Assembly: GCA_016212095.1 (NCBI GenBank)
Contig: JACRHH010000022.1
Coordinates: 1 to 64,000 of the forward strand
DNA length: 64,000 bases
Source of the DNA: Nitrospirota bacterium
Lineage (GTDB): Bacteria > Nitrospirota > Thermodesulfovibrionia > SZUA-242
Direction of reading: 5' to 3'
The notes below the pieces were generated by a model that did no database searches, was not told where the DNA came from, and saw nothing but the letters and a program-made list of their open reading frames with translations. Made by a program: the position numbers and the translations under genes. This document shows positions 27,319 to 36,178 of the stretch, piece by piece (the first letter of the stretch is position 1; every line of letters starts with the position of its first letter).

Positions 27319-27949
27319 ACCCAAGCTCATCGTAATAGCCGGACCAAACGGTTCAGGCAAGACCACATTCACGGATCAGGCGCTTCGGCATGACTGGTCT
27401 GAGGGTTGTCTCTTCATAAATCCCGACGAAATCGCAAAGAACGACTTCGGAGACTGGAATTCACCGGAAGCCGTCATGAAGGCCGCTGTTCGCGCACAGA
27501 AGCTACGCGAGGAGTGCCTTCGAGACAGACGAAGCATGCTCATCGAAACGGTCTTTTCAGCGCCGGACAAACTCGATTTCATCCGATGGGCAATTGAGGC
27601 GGATTTTTTCATACGTTTCTTTTTCATCGGAACCGACAGCCCGCAGATCAACGCCGCACGGATTACCAAACGGGTAATGGACGGCGGCCACGACGTTCCA
27701 ATAACCAAGATAATCTCCCGATACAATCGTTCCATAGCAAACGGCACTGTTGCCATTTCGATGGTGGATAGAGCCTACGGCTACGACAATTCGGTTGACG
27801 ACAGGGAACCGAAGAAACTTTTCCGAGCCAAGGATGGATTGATCGTCAAGACCTATGCCAACCTCATGGATCACGAATGGGCGCGGACAATGGCCGGGGA
27901 ACTGGTAGCGTCTGCGGTTGAAAGCCCGCGCAGATTTGCATTAGACTAA
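27311..27949 (+). CDS. Zeta-toxin-like P-loop kinase
   Basis: About 212 residues from a GTG at 27311 that overlaps the upstream stop by 8 bases. An ATG at 27272 in the same frame is an alternative, but would add a poorly conserved leader. The Walker A is IAGPNGSGKTTF near the N-terminus, followed by FINPDEIAKNDFG and MLIETVFSAPDKLDFIRWA, the substrate-facing region in zeta/PezT-like enzymes. IGTDSPQINAARITKRVMDGGHDVP matches the predicted ABC-type ATPase/zeta group. Zeta toxins phosphorylate UDP-N-acetylglucosamine; many chromosomal relatives are untested. The pair with the small upstream protein suggests a toxin-antitoxin or stress kinase locus. Family is confident, toxicity is not. Confidence 0.75.
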   Translation: MLKPKLIVIAGPNGSGKTTFTDQALRHDWSEGCLFINPDEIAKNDFGDWNSPEAVMKAAVRAQKLREECLRDRRSMLIETVFSAPDKLDFIRWAIEADFFIRFFFIGTDSPQINAARITKRVMDGGHDVPITKIISRYNRSIANGTVAISMVDRAYGYDNSVDDREPKKLFRAKDGLIVKTYANLMDHEWARTMAGELVASAVESPRRFALD

Positions 27950-27950
27950 C

Positions 27951-28077
27951 CGCCGGGCGAAGCTCTGGCGGTTTGGTTAAATCACCCCGCCGGGCGAAGC
28001 TCTGGCGGTTTGGTTAAATCACCCCGCCGGGCGAAGCTCTGGCGGTTTGGTTGAATCACCCGCCGGGCGAAGCTGGC
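27951..28077. repeat. 37-bp tandem hairpin repeat, 3.4 copies
   Basis: Units begin at 27951, 27988, 28025 and 28061 (periods 37, 37, 36; the last copy is cut after about 16 bases). Each unit contains CCGCC...GGCGG arms around gggcgaagctct, followed by TTTGGTT. The array starts directly after the kinase stop codon. Each unit could fold as a terminator-like hairpin. It has no spacers, so it is not a CRISPR. Confidence 0.85.
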
Positions 28078-28174
28078 AGTCACAGCTTCCGCCGCATTAA
28101 CTTTACTTGCTTAATTCCGGGCGACATTTCGAAGCCCGCAATCGCATCACACGCACACATCGAGAGGAGATGGC

Positions 28175-28852
28175 ATGAACATTCTTATCTTTGGTCCAAA
28201 CGGAAGCGGCAAGGGAACACAGGGCGCGATCGTCCAGAAGAAATTCCCGGTTACGCATGTTGAATCCGGCGCAATATTCCGCGTCAACATCAAGGGCGGC
28301 ACCGAGCTCGGCAAAAAGGCGAAGGCATTCATCGACAAGGGCGACCTTGTGCCGGATGACATAACCATTCCGATGATCCTGAACCGCCTGCAGGAAGACG
28401 ACTGCAAGAACGGCTGGCTCCTTGACGGATTCCCGCGCAATCCTGTTCAGGGCGAAACGCTTGCCAAGGCGCTTAAAGAGGCCGGAATGAAGATAGACTT
28501 CGTGATCGAGATCGACCTCGACCGCCAGATCGCCAAAGACCGCATCATGGGCCGCAGGCTCTGCGCCAACGACAACAACCACCCCAACCACATCGCCTTC
28601 GACGCCATCAAACCGGTTGAAAAAGACGGCAAACTGGTTTGCCGCGTCTGCGGCGGCGACCTTTCGGCGCGCGCCGACGATCAGGACGAGGCGGCCATCA
28701 ACAAGCGCCACGACATTTACTACGATGACAAAACCGGCACAATGGCCGCCATAAACTACTTCCGCAAGGGCGACGGCTGGAAGTTCATCAACGTGGACGG
28801 CTCGAAGTCAATCGACGCGGTTTCGCAGGAACTGATGGCCAAGCTGGCATAA
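28175..28852 (+). CDS. adk: Adenylate kinase, long zinc-lid type
   Basis: A 225-residue adenylate kinase (ATP + AMP to 2 ADP, cytosolic). The P-loop is FGPNGSGKGTQG (residues 6-17), the AMP site contains ESGAIFR, and WLLDGFPRN marks the NMP-binding motif. The lid (about residues 125-175) is long and carries Cys residues (RRLCAND, CRVCGG) that probably bind zinc, with DDQDEAAINKR closing it. The first Cys is far from the CRVC pair, so metal binding is inferred. This variant lid is common in sulfate reducers and relatives. GAGGAG lies just upstream of the ATG, and a strong terminator follows, so it is a single-gene unit. Confidence 0.93.
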   Translation: MNILIFGPNGSGKGTQGAIVQKKFPVTHVESGAIFRVNIKGGTELGKKAKAFIDKGDLVPDDITIPMILNRLQEDDCKNGWLLDGFPRNPVQGETLAKALKEAGMKIDFVIEIDLDRQIAKDRIMGRRLCANDNNHPNHIAFDAIKPVEKDGKLVCRVCGGDLSARADDQDEAAINKRHDIYYDDKTGTMAAINYFRKGDGWKFINVDGSKSIDAVSQELMAKLA

Positions 28853-28877
28853 CAGCCGCATTTTACGCGTTTCACAC

Positions 28878-28906
28878 AAAAGCCCCGCTTAAAATGCGGG
28901 GCTTTT
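28878..28906 (+). terminator. Rho-independent terminator after adk
   Basis: AAAAGCCCCGC pairs perfectly with GCGGGGCTTTT around TTAAAAT. The arms end in A/T runs, so it can act on both strands and would also stop the minus-strand efflux operon. Confidence 0.88.
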
Positions 28907-28931
28907 CATTGATGATTGGCTCGATATGCCC

Positions 28932-29156
28932 CTACCCCTCCCGCACCCCCAGCTTATGCAAAATCATCGCCATAGGGCACAGCCCGGTGAGCGAAAACAC
29001 CACCAGATTCACCCCCACCAGCGCCGGAAGCGCGATCCAGTACGGGTGAACCCACGCCGAAAGCGCAATTCCAAGCAGCACGAACGTTCCGGCCATAAGC
29101 CGGATTACCCGTTCGAGCGTCCAGATTTTCGTCTGCGCGATATATAACTTCGTCAT
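28932..29156 (-). CDS. YgaP-type transmembrane protein (DUF2892)
   Basis: A 74-residue membrane protein. MTKLYIAQTKIWTLERVIRL is followed by two hydrophobic segments (about 22-36 and 41-60) and ends LTGLCPMAMILHKLGV; the ERVIRLMAGTFVL and SLTGLCPM patterns mark the DUF2892 inner-membrane domain, also found fused to rhodanese in YgaP. Its function is not established in free-standing form. The start at 29156 is chosen because the RND pump stop lies one base upstream; the longer frame would overlap the pump. As the last gene of the efflux operon it may assist the pump or handle small sulfur or metalloid species; that is inference. Confidence 0.78.
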   Translation of the reverse strand: MTKLYIAQTKIWTLERVIRLMAGTFVLLGIALSAWVHPYWIALPALVGVNLVVFSLTGLCPMAMILHKLGVREG

Positions 29157-29157
29157 T

Positions 29158-32100
29158 TCAGTTGCTCCCTTCGTCGTCATCATGCTCAATCGTCTTGTTG
29201 CGGAAGAATTCGTAGTACAGAAGCGGCACGGCCACCAGCGTGAGCGCCGTTGACGCAACCGCGCCGAACATCATGGATATGGCCAATCCCTGAAAAATCG
29301 GATCGAACAGCATCACGAACGAGCCGACCACAACAGCCGCCGCCGTAAGCGCAATCGGCCTGAACCGAACAGCCCCGGCCATAACCAGCGCGTCTTTGAG
29401 GCTGCCCTTCTCGCGCCATTCCATGCGGACGAAATCAACCAAAAGTATCGAATTTCGCACGATAATTCCTGCAAGCGCGATGAAGCCGATCATGGATGTT
29501 GCGGTGAAGAACGCGCCGAATATCCAGTGGCCGGGCAAAATGCCGACCAGCGTTAGCGGAATCGGGGCCATGATCACAAGCGGCGTCACGAAATCCCGGA
29601 ACCATGCCACAACCAGCACGTAGATCAGAATAAGCACCGCCGCGAACGCAATTCCCATGTCGCGGAAAACCTCGTAGGTTATGTGCCACTCGCCGTCCCA
29701 TTTCATCGCGTACCTGTCGGTAAGCTCCGGCTGGGTTGATGAATACTGCTTTAGCTCGTAGCCTTCCGGAAGCCGCATGGCCGCAAGCTTCTCCTTCATC
29801 TTCATAATGGCGTAAACCGGGCTTTCCTCGGTTCCGGCAACGTCGCCGGTGACGTAGATCACGTTTTTCAGGTTTTTGTGATATATCGTCTGCTCCTCAG
29901 TGCCGCGCCGCACGCTCACGAGTTCCGCAAGCGGAACCTGAGCGCCAGTTGTCGATGGCACGGTTATGCCCGAAATCGCAGCCAGACCGGCGCGTTCCGA
30001 CACCGGCAGGCGAACCATCATCTCTACCGGCTCCTTCTCGCGCGGCATGTGGGCCTGCCCGGCGGTCATGCCGCCAAGCGCAACCGCAAGCGTTTTCGAC
30101 ACGCTGTCGGCGCTTATTCCGCTCATCGCGGCCTTGGTGCGGTCTACCTCGAACGTTATCTTGTCCTGCGCGTCTTCAACGTACCAGTCAACATCCACAA
30201 CTCCGTCGGTTGTCTCGAAGACGCGCCTCACTTCTCGCGCAATCTCGGTCATGCGCCTTGAATCCGGGCCGTAGATTTCGGCCACCAGAGTTGACAGAAC
30301 CGGCGGGCCGGGAGGGATTTCGGCTATCTTCACGTTCGCGCCGTGGCGCTTGCCGATCTCGATAATCGCCGGGCGAATGCGCTTGGCGATGTCGTGGCTC
30401 TGGAGCGAACGTGCGGATTTCGGCGCGAAATTCACCTGAATGTCTGCCTCGTGCGGGGCCGCCCGCATGAAGTAATGGCGCACCAGCCCGTTGAAGTTGT
30501 ACGGCGAGGCCGCGCCGGTGTAAAGCTGATAGTCTGTAACCTCCGGCACTGTCCTCAGGTACTGCCCGATCTCCGAGCCCACGCGCGCCGTTGTTTCGAG
30601 CGTTGCGCCCTCCGGCATGTCGATGATCACCTGAAGCTCGCTTTTGTTGTCGAACGGCAGCATCTTCATCGTGACCTTCTTAAGCGGCACAAGCGTAATT
30701 GAGGCAAGAAGCAGCAGCAGAACCATGCCAAGCGCAATGAAGCGTTTTTTGCGGCTTTCAAGCAGCGGGCGCATGAGCGCGCCATAAAATCTGGTTAGGC
30801 CCTCTCCTTCGTCGTGGTTATGCCCGCCTTTAACCTTGCCGAGCACCTTGTACGAAAGCCACGGACTGACGATGAACGCCACAAGCAGCGAGAATATCAT
30901 CGCAGCCGACGCGCCGATCGGAATCGGACTCATGTACGGCCCCATCAGCCCGCGCACGAACGCCAGCGGAAGAAGCGCGGCAATCACCGTGAAAGTGGCC
31001 AGAATCGTGGGGTTGCCCACCTCGTCAACCGCCTCGACCGCAATGCGCGGCCCAACGCCGCGCATCCTGAAATGGCGGTGTATGTTCTCCACAACCACAA
31101 TCGCGTCGTCAACCAGAATGCCGATCGAGAATATCAGCGCAAAGAGCGTCACCCGGTTAAGCGTGTAGCCGTTAAGGTAGTTGACAAGCAGTGTGAGCGC
31201 CAGCGTAACCGGAACCGCCACGGCCACAACCACCGATTCGCGCCATCCAAGCGCAAGCGCAATAAGGATAATCACCGAGATCGTTGCGATAAGCATGTGC
31301 TCAAGCAGTTCGTCGGACTTGTCCTTCGCGGTCTCGCCGTAGTTGCGGGTTACGGTCATCGCAACCTCCGACGGAATCACCGTGGCCCGCATCGATTCCA
31401 GCCGCTTGATAGCCTCTTCCGCAACAACGCTGGCGTTCGATCCCTTCTTTTTCGACACGGCGATCGTCACAGCCGGATACTCGCGGTTTCTGTCCGCCGA
31501 CGCCTTCACGCCCTTCATGCCCGCCGCCGGGCCAAGGCCCATCAGCACATAGTTCGTCGGGTCAGCAGGGCCGTCTTCCACCCTGGCAACATCGCGCAGA
31601 TATACTGGCCGCCCCTGAAACACGCCGATCACAACATTCGACGCGTCTTCGGCGCTGGTTATAAAACCGCCGGTCTGAACCAGAACCTCGCGCCCCGCTT
31701 CCGGATAGCTGCCGGATGGCAGAAGCGTGTTGGCCTGCCCAAGCGCGCCAAGCACCTGAAGCGCGGAAAGATTCGTGCCGCGCAGGCGCACCGGATCGAG
31801 CTGGATTTTCACCTGCCGCCGCTCGCCGCCGGTTATTTTTACCTCCGAAACGTTGTCGATGCTGCTTAAGTTGTCGGTCATTTCAGCCGCAACGCGGCGC
31901 AGGTCGAACGCCGAGAGCTTGTCGGACCAGAGCGTGGCCGCGAAAACCGGCACGTCGTCTATCGAGCGCGGCTTCACAAGCGGCTGCATCACGCCGGAAG
32001 GAATGATGTCGTAGTTCGACATCAGCTTGTTGTAGAGGCGGACGATGCTCTTTTCCATGTCCTCGCCCACATAGAACCTCACAACCGCCATGCTCATTCC

Positions 32101-32385
32101 GGGCCGGGTGATCGAGTAGAGATATTCCACGCCCTCGACCTCCCACAGCTTCTTCTCCATGGGCTTGGTTACGCGCTCCTCAACCTCCTTGGCGGTTGCG
32201 CCGGGGTAGGGAACGAAGACGTCCATCATCGGAACGACGATCTGCGGCTCCTCCTCGCGCGGCGTGATGACCACAGCGAAAACGCCAAGCAGAAGCGACG
32301 CGATTACGAGAAGCGGCGTCAGCCTCGACCGCAGAAACGCCTTTGCGACCTTGCCGGATATGCCTGTTTTCGGGTGTTCGCTCAT
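29158..32385 (-). CDS. RND family efflux pump, inner-membrane subunit
   Basis: A 1075-residue AcrB/COG0841-type transporter with the expected twelve helices in two duplicated halves. Visible hallmarks are the N-terminal helix ([19 protein letters not shown]), [20 protein letters not shown] in the pore domain, the long helix M4-M6 region [20 protein letters not shown] with the proton-relay Asp pair, and the second-half equivalent [20 protein letters not shown]. It works with the downstream-listed adaptor and outer-membrane channel as a proton-driven tripartite pump. Substrate is unknown; the upstream CVC-type ArsR suggests a metal or metalloid signal. Its ATG directly follows the adaptor's TAA, with no gap. 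Confidence 0.93.
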   Translation of the reverse strand: MSEHPKTGISGKVAKAFLRSRLTPLLVIASLLLGVFAVVITPREEEPQIVVPMMDVFVPYPGATAKEVEERVTKPMEKKLWEVEGVEYLYSITRPGMSMAVVRFYVGEDMEKSIVRLYNKLMSNYDIIPSGVMQPLVKPRSIDDVPVFAATLWSDKLSAFDLRRVAAEMTDNLSSIDNVSEVKITGGERRQVKIQLDPVRLRGTNLSALQVLGALGQANTLLPSGSYPEAGREVLVQTGGFITSAEDASNVVIGVFQGRPVYLRDVARVEDGPADPTNYVLMGLGPAAGMKGVKASADRNREYPAVTIAVSKKKGSNASVVAEEAIKRLESMRATVIPSEVAMTVTRNYGETAKDKSDELLEHMLIATISVIILIALALGWRESVVVAVAVPVTLALTLLVNYLNGYTLNRVTLFALIFSIGILVDDAIVVVENIHRHFRMRGVGPRIAVEAVDEVGNPTILATFTVIAALLPLAFVRGLMGPYMSPIPIGASAAMIFSLLVAFIVSPWLSYKVLGKVKGGHNHDEGEGLTRFYGALMRPLLESRKKRFIALGMVLLLLLASITLVPLKKVTMKMLPFDNKSELQVIIDMPEGATLETTARVGSEIGQYLRTVPEVTDYQLYTGAASPYNFNGLVRHYFMRAAPHEADIQVNFAPKSARSLQSHDIAKRIRPAIIEIGKRHGANVKIAEIPPGPPVLSTLVAEIYGPDSRRMTEIAREVRRVFETTDGVVDVDWYVEDAQDKITFEVDRTKAAMSGISADSVSKTLAVALGGMTAGQAHMPREKEPVEMMVRLPVSERAGLAAISGITVPSTTGAQVPLAELVSVRRGTEEQTIYHKNLKNVIYVTGDVAGTEESPVYAIMKMKEKLAAMRLPEGYELKQYSSTQPELTDRYAMKWDGEWHITYEVFRDMGIAFAAVLILIYVLVVAWFRDFVTPLVIMAPIPLTLVGILPGHWIFGAFFTATSMIGFIALAGIIVRNSILLVDFVRMEWREKGSLKDALVMAGAVRFRPIALTAAAVVVGSFVMLFDPIFQGLAISMMFGAVASTALTLVAVPLLYYEFFRNKTIEHDDDEGSN

Positions 32386-33477
32386 TTATCTCACCTGCGA
32401 AATGTCAACTCTTGCGCCGTCGCTTGCCCGTTCGGTTCCACTTGCAACGATCATCTCGCCGACATCAAGCCCGGAAGTAACCTCGATGCGTCCGGGCGCT
32501 GCCGGGCGACCAAGCTTCACTATTCTGTATCTCATAACCCCGTCGCCCTTGTTCACCACGAACACGCCGTCCATCTGGCCGCGCCTTGAGACTGCGGTTT
32601 CCGGAATGGTGATCGTCTCCTTTTTGCCAAGCGAAATCGATGCCTTTACGTACTGGCCTGAACGCAGGCGCGCGTCGGCGGGCAGGTTTGCCTTGACGAT
32701 GAACGTGCGCGACATCTGATCGACCGACGGCATGATCTCGCTGACGGCAACCCTCGTGTTCATTCCGATGTCGTCAATCGAAACGCCGATGACCGCGCCA
32801 ATGCGCACACTATCCGACAGCGACATGTCCACCGGAATTTCCGCATGATAGCGTCCTTCCGGCTCGATGCTGAAAAGCGGCATTCCGGGGTTCGCCATCG
32901 AGCCTTCGTCGATGGACTTGGCCACAATTCTGCCGCTCACCGGCGAACGAATCTCTGAAAACGCGATGTATGAACGCGCCTCTTCAACTCCGCCAGCCGC
33001 CTGATTGACGGCTTCCGACGCGATTTTGTCCTGCGCGGCCACGGTGTCGTACTCCTGCTTCGATACGGCTTTGCCTTCAAGCAGCGCCTTGTAACGTTCA
33101 TGCGTGGAGCGGGCAAGCTCGCGCTGTGCCTCGGCCTGCCGCAATGCTCCTTCCGCCTGCTTGAGTTTGGCCTGAAGCTCGCGGTCGTCGAGCGTTAAAA
33201 GCACGTCGCCGGCCCGCACGAATTCGCCTTCGCGAACGCGAACCGCAAGCACCCGCGCCATTATCCTGGCCGACACGTTGCTGACCGACGCGGCGCGAAC
33301 CGTTCCGGCAAGCTCCCGCGAGTTCTCGGTTTCGCCAGGCCTGACGGCTTCGATGGCGAGGCCGCTGACGCGCGCCGTATCCTGCACGGCAACAGGCTGA
33401 GGCTCGTTTTTCTGGCATCCGGCTGGCAGCATCGCGATGGAAATCAATGCAACAATCGTCAATATCTGATGTCTCAT
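32386..33477 (-). CDS. RND periplasmic adaptor (membrane-fusion lipoprotein)
   Basis: A 363-residue adaptor. The N-terminus has a lipoprotein signal (IAMLPAGC, lipidated Cys about residue 21). It is followed by a biotinyl-lipoyl half-motif (VSNVSARIMARVLAVRVREG), an alpha-helical hairpin rich in Ala/Gln/Glu (LKQAEGALRQAEAQRELA) and the second lipoyl half (FSEIRSPVSGRIVAKSIDEG), then a beta-barrel and membrane-proximal domain. It links the RND pump to the TolC-like channel across the periplasm. It abuts the pump gene with no gap, while 136 bases with a strong hairpin separate it from the outer-membrane gene upstream. Confidence 0.92.
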   Translation of the reverse strand: MRHQILTIVALISIAMLPAGCQKNEPQPVAVQDTARVSGLAIEAVRPGETENSRELAGTVRAASVSNVSARIMARVLAVRVREGEFVRAGDVLLTLDDRELQAKLKQAEGALRQAEAQRELARSTHERYKALLEGKAVSKQEYDTVAAQDKIASEAVNQAAGGVEEARSYIAFSEIRSPVSGRIVAKSIDEGSMANPGMPLFSIEPEGRYHAEIPVDMSLSDSVRIGAVIGVSIDDIGMNTRVAVSEIMPSVDQMSRTFIVKANLPADARLRSGQYVKASISLGKKETITIPETAVSRRGQMDGVFVVNKGDGVMRYRIVKLGRPAAPGRIEVTSGLDVGEMIVASGTERASDGARVDISQVR

Positions 33478-33579
33478 ATCGTTATCTCCGTGTAAGTCGA
33501 ATTATCCACAACCCCTCCGGCCTTTCGGCCACCTCCCCTTGCCAAGTGGAGGAACAGGAGTGCGGGGCAGTTACTCTTC

Positions 33580-33601
33580 CCCCTCTCCTTCAGGAGAGGG
33601 G
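33580..33601. repeat. Palindromic intergenic element (9-bp arms)
   Basis: CCCCTCTCC-TTCA-GGAGAGGGG is a perfect stem with a four-base loop, in the 136-bp gap between the outer-membrane channel and adaptor genes. A second weaker inverted repeat (CCGGCC...GGCC) lies nearby. The sequence type recurs between genes in many genomes. It could attenuate or process the operon transcript. Confidence 0.7.
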
Positions 33602-33613
33602 CCGGGGGTGAGG

Positions 33614-34981
33614 TTAAAAATTCCCGTTCCCGGTCAGTTCCGAAAGCAGCGTTCCGGCCCGATGGCGAAGATCACCGTGCGCCATCAGAAGCTCCATTCG
33701 CACGCGCACGGCGTCGGAGCGGGCCTTGTCGAGCGCGGTCTGAGCGTCGAGCAGCGCAACCATGGGGGCAAGCCCGTTTTCATAGCGCATCTCGATTAGC
33801 CGCACTCCTTCTTCCGCCGCCTTTACAGCAGCTTCCGCAATTGCAAGCGACTGTCGCGCCTCTTTCAATCGTAGCGCCGCTTCGGCAACGCGAAACCGCG
33901 CCTCACGCTTCATCCACTCGAACATGCTTTCGGCCCGCGCCAGTTCCGCCCGCGCTCCGGCTTTCTGCGCCGCGGTTGCAGCTCCGTCGAATATCGTCCA
34001 GCTCAGAGCGGCTCCAACGCGGTAGCTTGTGCCTGCCATGCCAAGCGGCATGTTGTGGTCGTTGGCCTGCCACGCGCCGAAAAGCGCCACGTTCGGCGAA
34101 TAACCGGCAGCCGCGAACTGAACATTGGTTTCGCCGTTTTCCACCCGCGCTGCCATGGCGCGAATGTCGGCGCGGTTTTCAACCGCATCGGAAAGAACGT
34201 TAATGTCCGGATCGGCATCGGGAATGATCTCCGTTGTGGGCTCAACAGGCTGATCAACTCCCATCACAAGCCCCAGTCCGCGCCGCGCGATCTCAACATC
34301 GTTTTCAACCCTGATCCGGTTTCGTGCAGCTTCTCCAGCCGCAACCTGCGCCCGCAGCCGGTCGGAGGCCAGTCCAACTCCCGACTGCTCCATCACGCTT
34401 GCAAGGCGAAGATGCTCGGCGGCGTCGTGTTCAGCCGCCTTTGCCGTGTCGAGATATGCCCCAGCCATGAGCGCGCCAAGAAAAGCCCTGTAAACTTCGT
34501 GGGTTATGTTTTCCCGTGTCCGCCCGACGTCGAGGTCAACAGCCACGGCCTCGGCTCCGGCCATCCTGTAGCCAAGGCGCGCCTTCTTCACGTAAAGCGG
34601 ATATTCCACGGACAGCGAGGTCTGAAAATCGTTGATAGCCTCCGGATTGTTGAACGAGCCGGGCGCTCCGGCCAGATCGGTTCCGGTGAATCGCCCCTGA
34701 TTGATCCTGGTCATGAAGTCGTAGCCAGGATTATCGGTGCGCATGAAGCGCTCCTCGAAAACCACCTTCGGATAGAGATTGCTTTTCGCGTAATCGGCGC
34801 GGCTGCGCGCTGCCTCGCTTCGCGCGCCTTCGGCCCTAAGCATGTCGTTCGACTCAAGCGCGGAAAGCACCGCCGCCTTCAGCGATATCGGCTCGCCTGC
34901 CCCGGCAACATGCACCGGCATAATCAGCAATGATGCGATGAATATGGTTGCGGTTATTGAACTCCCGGCAGCAAACCTCAT
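33614..34981 (-). CDS. TolC-like outer-membrane efflux channel
   Basis: A 455-residue outer-membrane efflux protein with a signal peptide (TATIFIASLLIMPVHVAGA). Two duplicated OEP domains show the usual helical hairpins: ISLKAAVLSALESNDMLRA, SRADYAKSNLYPKV and, in the second half, ADIRAMAARVENGETNVQ and RMELLMAHGDLRHRAG. The inserted beta-strand GASRYRVGAALSWTIFDGA-type phrase is represented by YRVGAALSWTIFDG. The start at 34981 is chosen because ATG overlaps the ArsR stop as ATGA, and the longer frame would run through arsR. It forms the exit duct of the tripartite pump. No lipobox is evident. Confidence 0.9.
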   Translation of the reverse strand: MRFAAGSSITATIFIASLLIMPVHVAGAGEPISLKAAVLSALESNDMLRAEGARSEAARSRADYAKSNLYPKVVFEERFMRTDNPGYDFMTRINQGRFTGTDLAGAPGSFNNPEAINDFQTSLSVEYPLYVKKARLGYRMAGAEAVAVDLDVGRTRENITHEVYRAFLGALMAGAYLDTAKAAEHDAAEHLRLASVMEQSGVGLASDRLRAQVAAGEAARNRIRVENDVEIARRGLGLVMGVDQPVEPTTEIIPDADPDINVLSDAVENRADIRAMAARVENGETNVQFAAAGYSPNVALFGAWQANDHNMPLGMAGTSYRVGAALSWTIFDGAATAAQKAGARAELARAESMFEWMKREARFRVAEAALRLKEARQSLAIAEAAVKAAEEGVRLIEMRYENGLAPMVALLDAQTALDKARSDAVRVRMELLMAHGDLRHRAGTLLSELTGNGNF

Positions 34982-35388
34982 GCGGCACCCCCAGATGATA
35001 TTGCGTATTGCTGGGCATATTCCCGGAACGCCTCGATGTCGCAACGTCCCGTCACCTTCTCGAATTCCTCGCATTTGCGAAGACGCTGCCGGTCGCTCAT
35101 TATACGCGCGTCGGCTTCCGCTGCCCGACGCACAATTTTCATTAGACCGCTTTTGCCGCCCGCCCTCGCTTCCTCTGATAACGAATAGTAACTCTGTTTG
35201 CCGCCTTTGCGAAGCACGACGATTCCGGCATCCTTCAGCACCGACAGATGGCGCGACACAAGCGGCTGCGATATGCCAAGCACCACCATGAGCTGGCAGA
35301 CGCAAAGCTCGCGTTCCATGAGAAGCATCACAATGCGCAGACGGTTCTCGTCGCCCATCGCCCTCAGGCATCTAAGTATGTGTTCCAT
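34978..35388 (-). CDS. arsR: ArsR/SmtB-family metal-responsive repressor
   Basis: A 136-residue winged-helix repressor. The DNA-reading region is LGISQPLVSRHLSVLKDAGIV (about residues 36-56), followed by the wing KGGKQSYYSLS. Just before it lies RELCVCQL, the Cys-X-Cys (CVC) site that binds As(III)/Sb(III) in ArsR; the residue after Q-L is not the third Cys of ArsR (usually CDLC). A C-terminal extension carries one more Cys (RKCEEF) and another (GRCDIE), which could complete a metal site; this is inference. It heads the efflux operon and overlaps the channel gene by ATGA. An inverted repeat 30 bases upstream is its probable operator. Confidence 0.88.
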   Translation of the reverse strand: MEHILRCLRAMGDENRLRIVMLLMERELCVCQLMVVLGISQPLVSRHLSVLKDAGIVVLRKGGKQSYYSLSEEARAGGKSGLMKIVRRAAEADARIMSDRQRLRKCEEFEKVTGRCDIEAFREYAQQYAISSGGAA

Positions 35389-35417
35389 GGCTCACTCCGT
35401 TATTGAAAGATAAACGC

Positions 35418-35441
35418 ATTAACATATGTGCATATGATAAT
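35418..35441. promoter_or_regulatory. Probable ArsR operator upstream of the efflux operon
   Basis: ATTA-A-CATATG-TG-CATATG-A-TAAT is an extended dyad of the kind bound by ArsR/SmtB repressors (A/T-rich arms about a 12-2-12 core). It lies 30 bases before the arsR start and thus where the operon's promoter must be, consistent with autorepression. Confidence 0.65.
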
Positions 35442-35472
35442 AAGGCGAAGCGGGTTTGTCAAGTGGCGGCTC

Positions 35473-35500
35473 TTGACATCGTAATACACCGCCGTATATA
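35473..35500 (+). promoter_or_regulatory. Promoter of the DUF4337-type gene
   Basis: TTGACA (35473-35478) and TATATA (35495-35500) are 16 bases apart; the TATATATA run also permits an 18-base spacing. It points rightward into the membrane-protein gene, leaving a leader of about 40 bases that contains GGAGG. Confidence 0.65.
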
Positions 35501-35547
35501 TATTTCAGGCCGCTGATGAGGCTGAATTTACCTGGAGGTACGGAGCC

Positions 35548-36087
35548 ATTAGTAACGTCAAGGAAAACTGGACAACGTGGGTTGCTCTTTCGAGCGCGAT
35601 TATTGCTGTCATAGCCGCCATTTCCACGATGTATCTGGGAAAATATTCGTCGCGCACCATTATGGCGCAGGCACAGGAAACCGATCAGTGGGCCTTTTAT
35701 CAGGCGAAAAGCATCAAGTCCCACACCTTCACGCTTCAGAAGGAGCGCATGGAGATAGACCTGATGGCGCAGGAAAAAACGCTTTCCGCTGATGTTGCCC
35801 GGAGGTATCGTGACGCCATCGCGGGCTATGAGAAAACCGTCAAGCGGTACGATACAGAAAAAGAGGAGATAAAGAAGAAGGCCGAGGAGCTTGCCGCGCA
35901 GAAAGCAATATCGCAGGAGCGAGGCGGCAACTTCGGCTACGGACTGATTTTCCTGCAGATCGCCATCATGATGTCGTCCATTGCGGCTATTACCAAAAAA
36001 CCGCCGCTCTGGTATCTTGGGATTTTTTCGGCATCAATAGGCGCGGTATTCGCGCTGAACGGATTCTATCTTTTCTTTGCATTTTGA
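35548..36087 (+). CDS. DUF4337-type membrane protein with apparent ATT start
   Basis: About 179 residues. The first in-frame ATG (35629) would delete the conserved opening and has no ribosome-binding site. Upstream the same frame encodes SNVKENWTTWVALSSAIIAV, the expected family N-terminus and first membrane helix. The frame is closed by TAA at 35479-35481 and contains no ATG, GTG or TTG before 35629. GGAGG at 35534-35538 sits 9 bases before ATT at 35548, so ATT is the best start. After the helix comes the family phrase AQETDQWAFYQAKSIKSHTF, a charged coiled coil (about residues 80-125) and two C-terminal helices. Its function is unknown. The start may instead reflect a base substitution. Confidence 0.72.
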   Translation: MSNVKENWTTWVALSSAIIAVIAAISTMYLGKYSSRTIMAQAQETDQWAFYQAKSIKSHTFTLQKERMEIDLMAQEKTLSADVARRYRDAIAGYEKTVKRYDTEKEEIKKKAEELAAQKAISQERGGNFGYGLIFLQIAIMMSSIAAITKKPPLWYLGIFSASIGAVFALNGFYLFFAF

Positions 36088-36090
36088 ACG

Positions 36091-36120
36091 CCGGTTGCGA
36101 TGCTTGAATCGACGTGCGGA
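36091..36120 (+). repeat. Diverged copy of the flanking repeat
   Basis: This 30-bp segment (CCGGTTGCGATGCTTGAATC and onward) matches the 3' part of the repeat at 37765-37808 with about four mismatches, directly after the DUF4337-type stop. Confidence 0.6.
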
Positions 36121-36134
36121 TTAGTTGTCCCGCG

Positions 36135-36178
36135 TCAGGTTATCCGCCTGCCGGTTGCGATTATCGACTTGATGTACG
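36135..36178 (+). repeat. 44-bp direct repeat, left copy
   Basis: Starts TCAGGTTATCCGCCTGCCGG. It is identical for the first 27 bases and last 13 bases to 37765-37808, with two mismatches between. It bounds the A+T-rich lipoprotein gene on the left. Confidence 0.85.

Noticed and set aside
27951-28077. CRISPR array
   Set aside because: Units are contiguous with no variable spacers, and no cas genes are in the window.
30814-31869. A 351-codon plus-strand frame opposite the RND pump
   Set aside because: Low-complexity Arg/His/Asn-rich shadow of the high-G+C pump gene with no recognisable domain.
36135-36178. Insertion sequence ends flanking the Ig-like gene
   Set aside because: Repeats are direct, not inverted, and no transposase is present; they are reported only as direct repeats.
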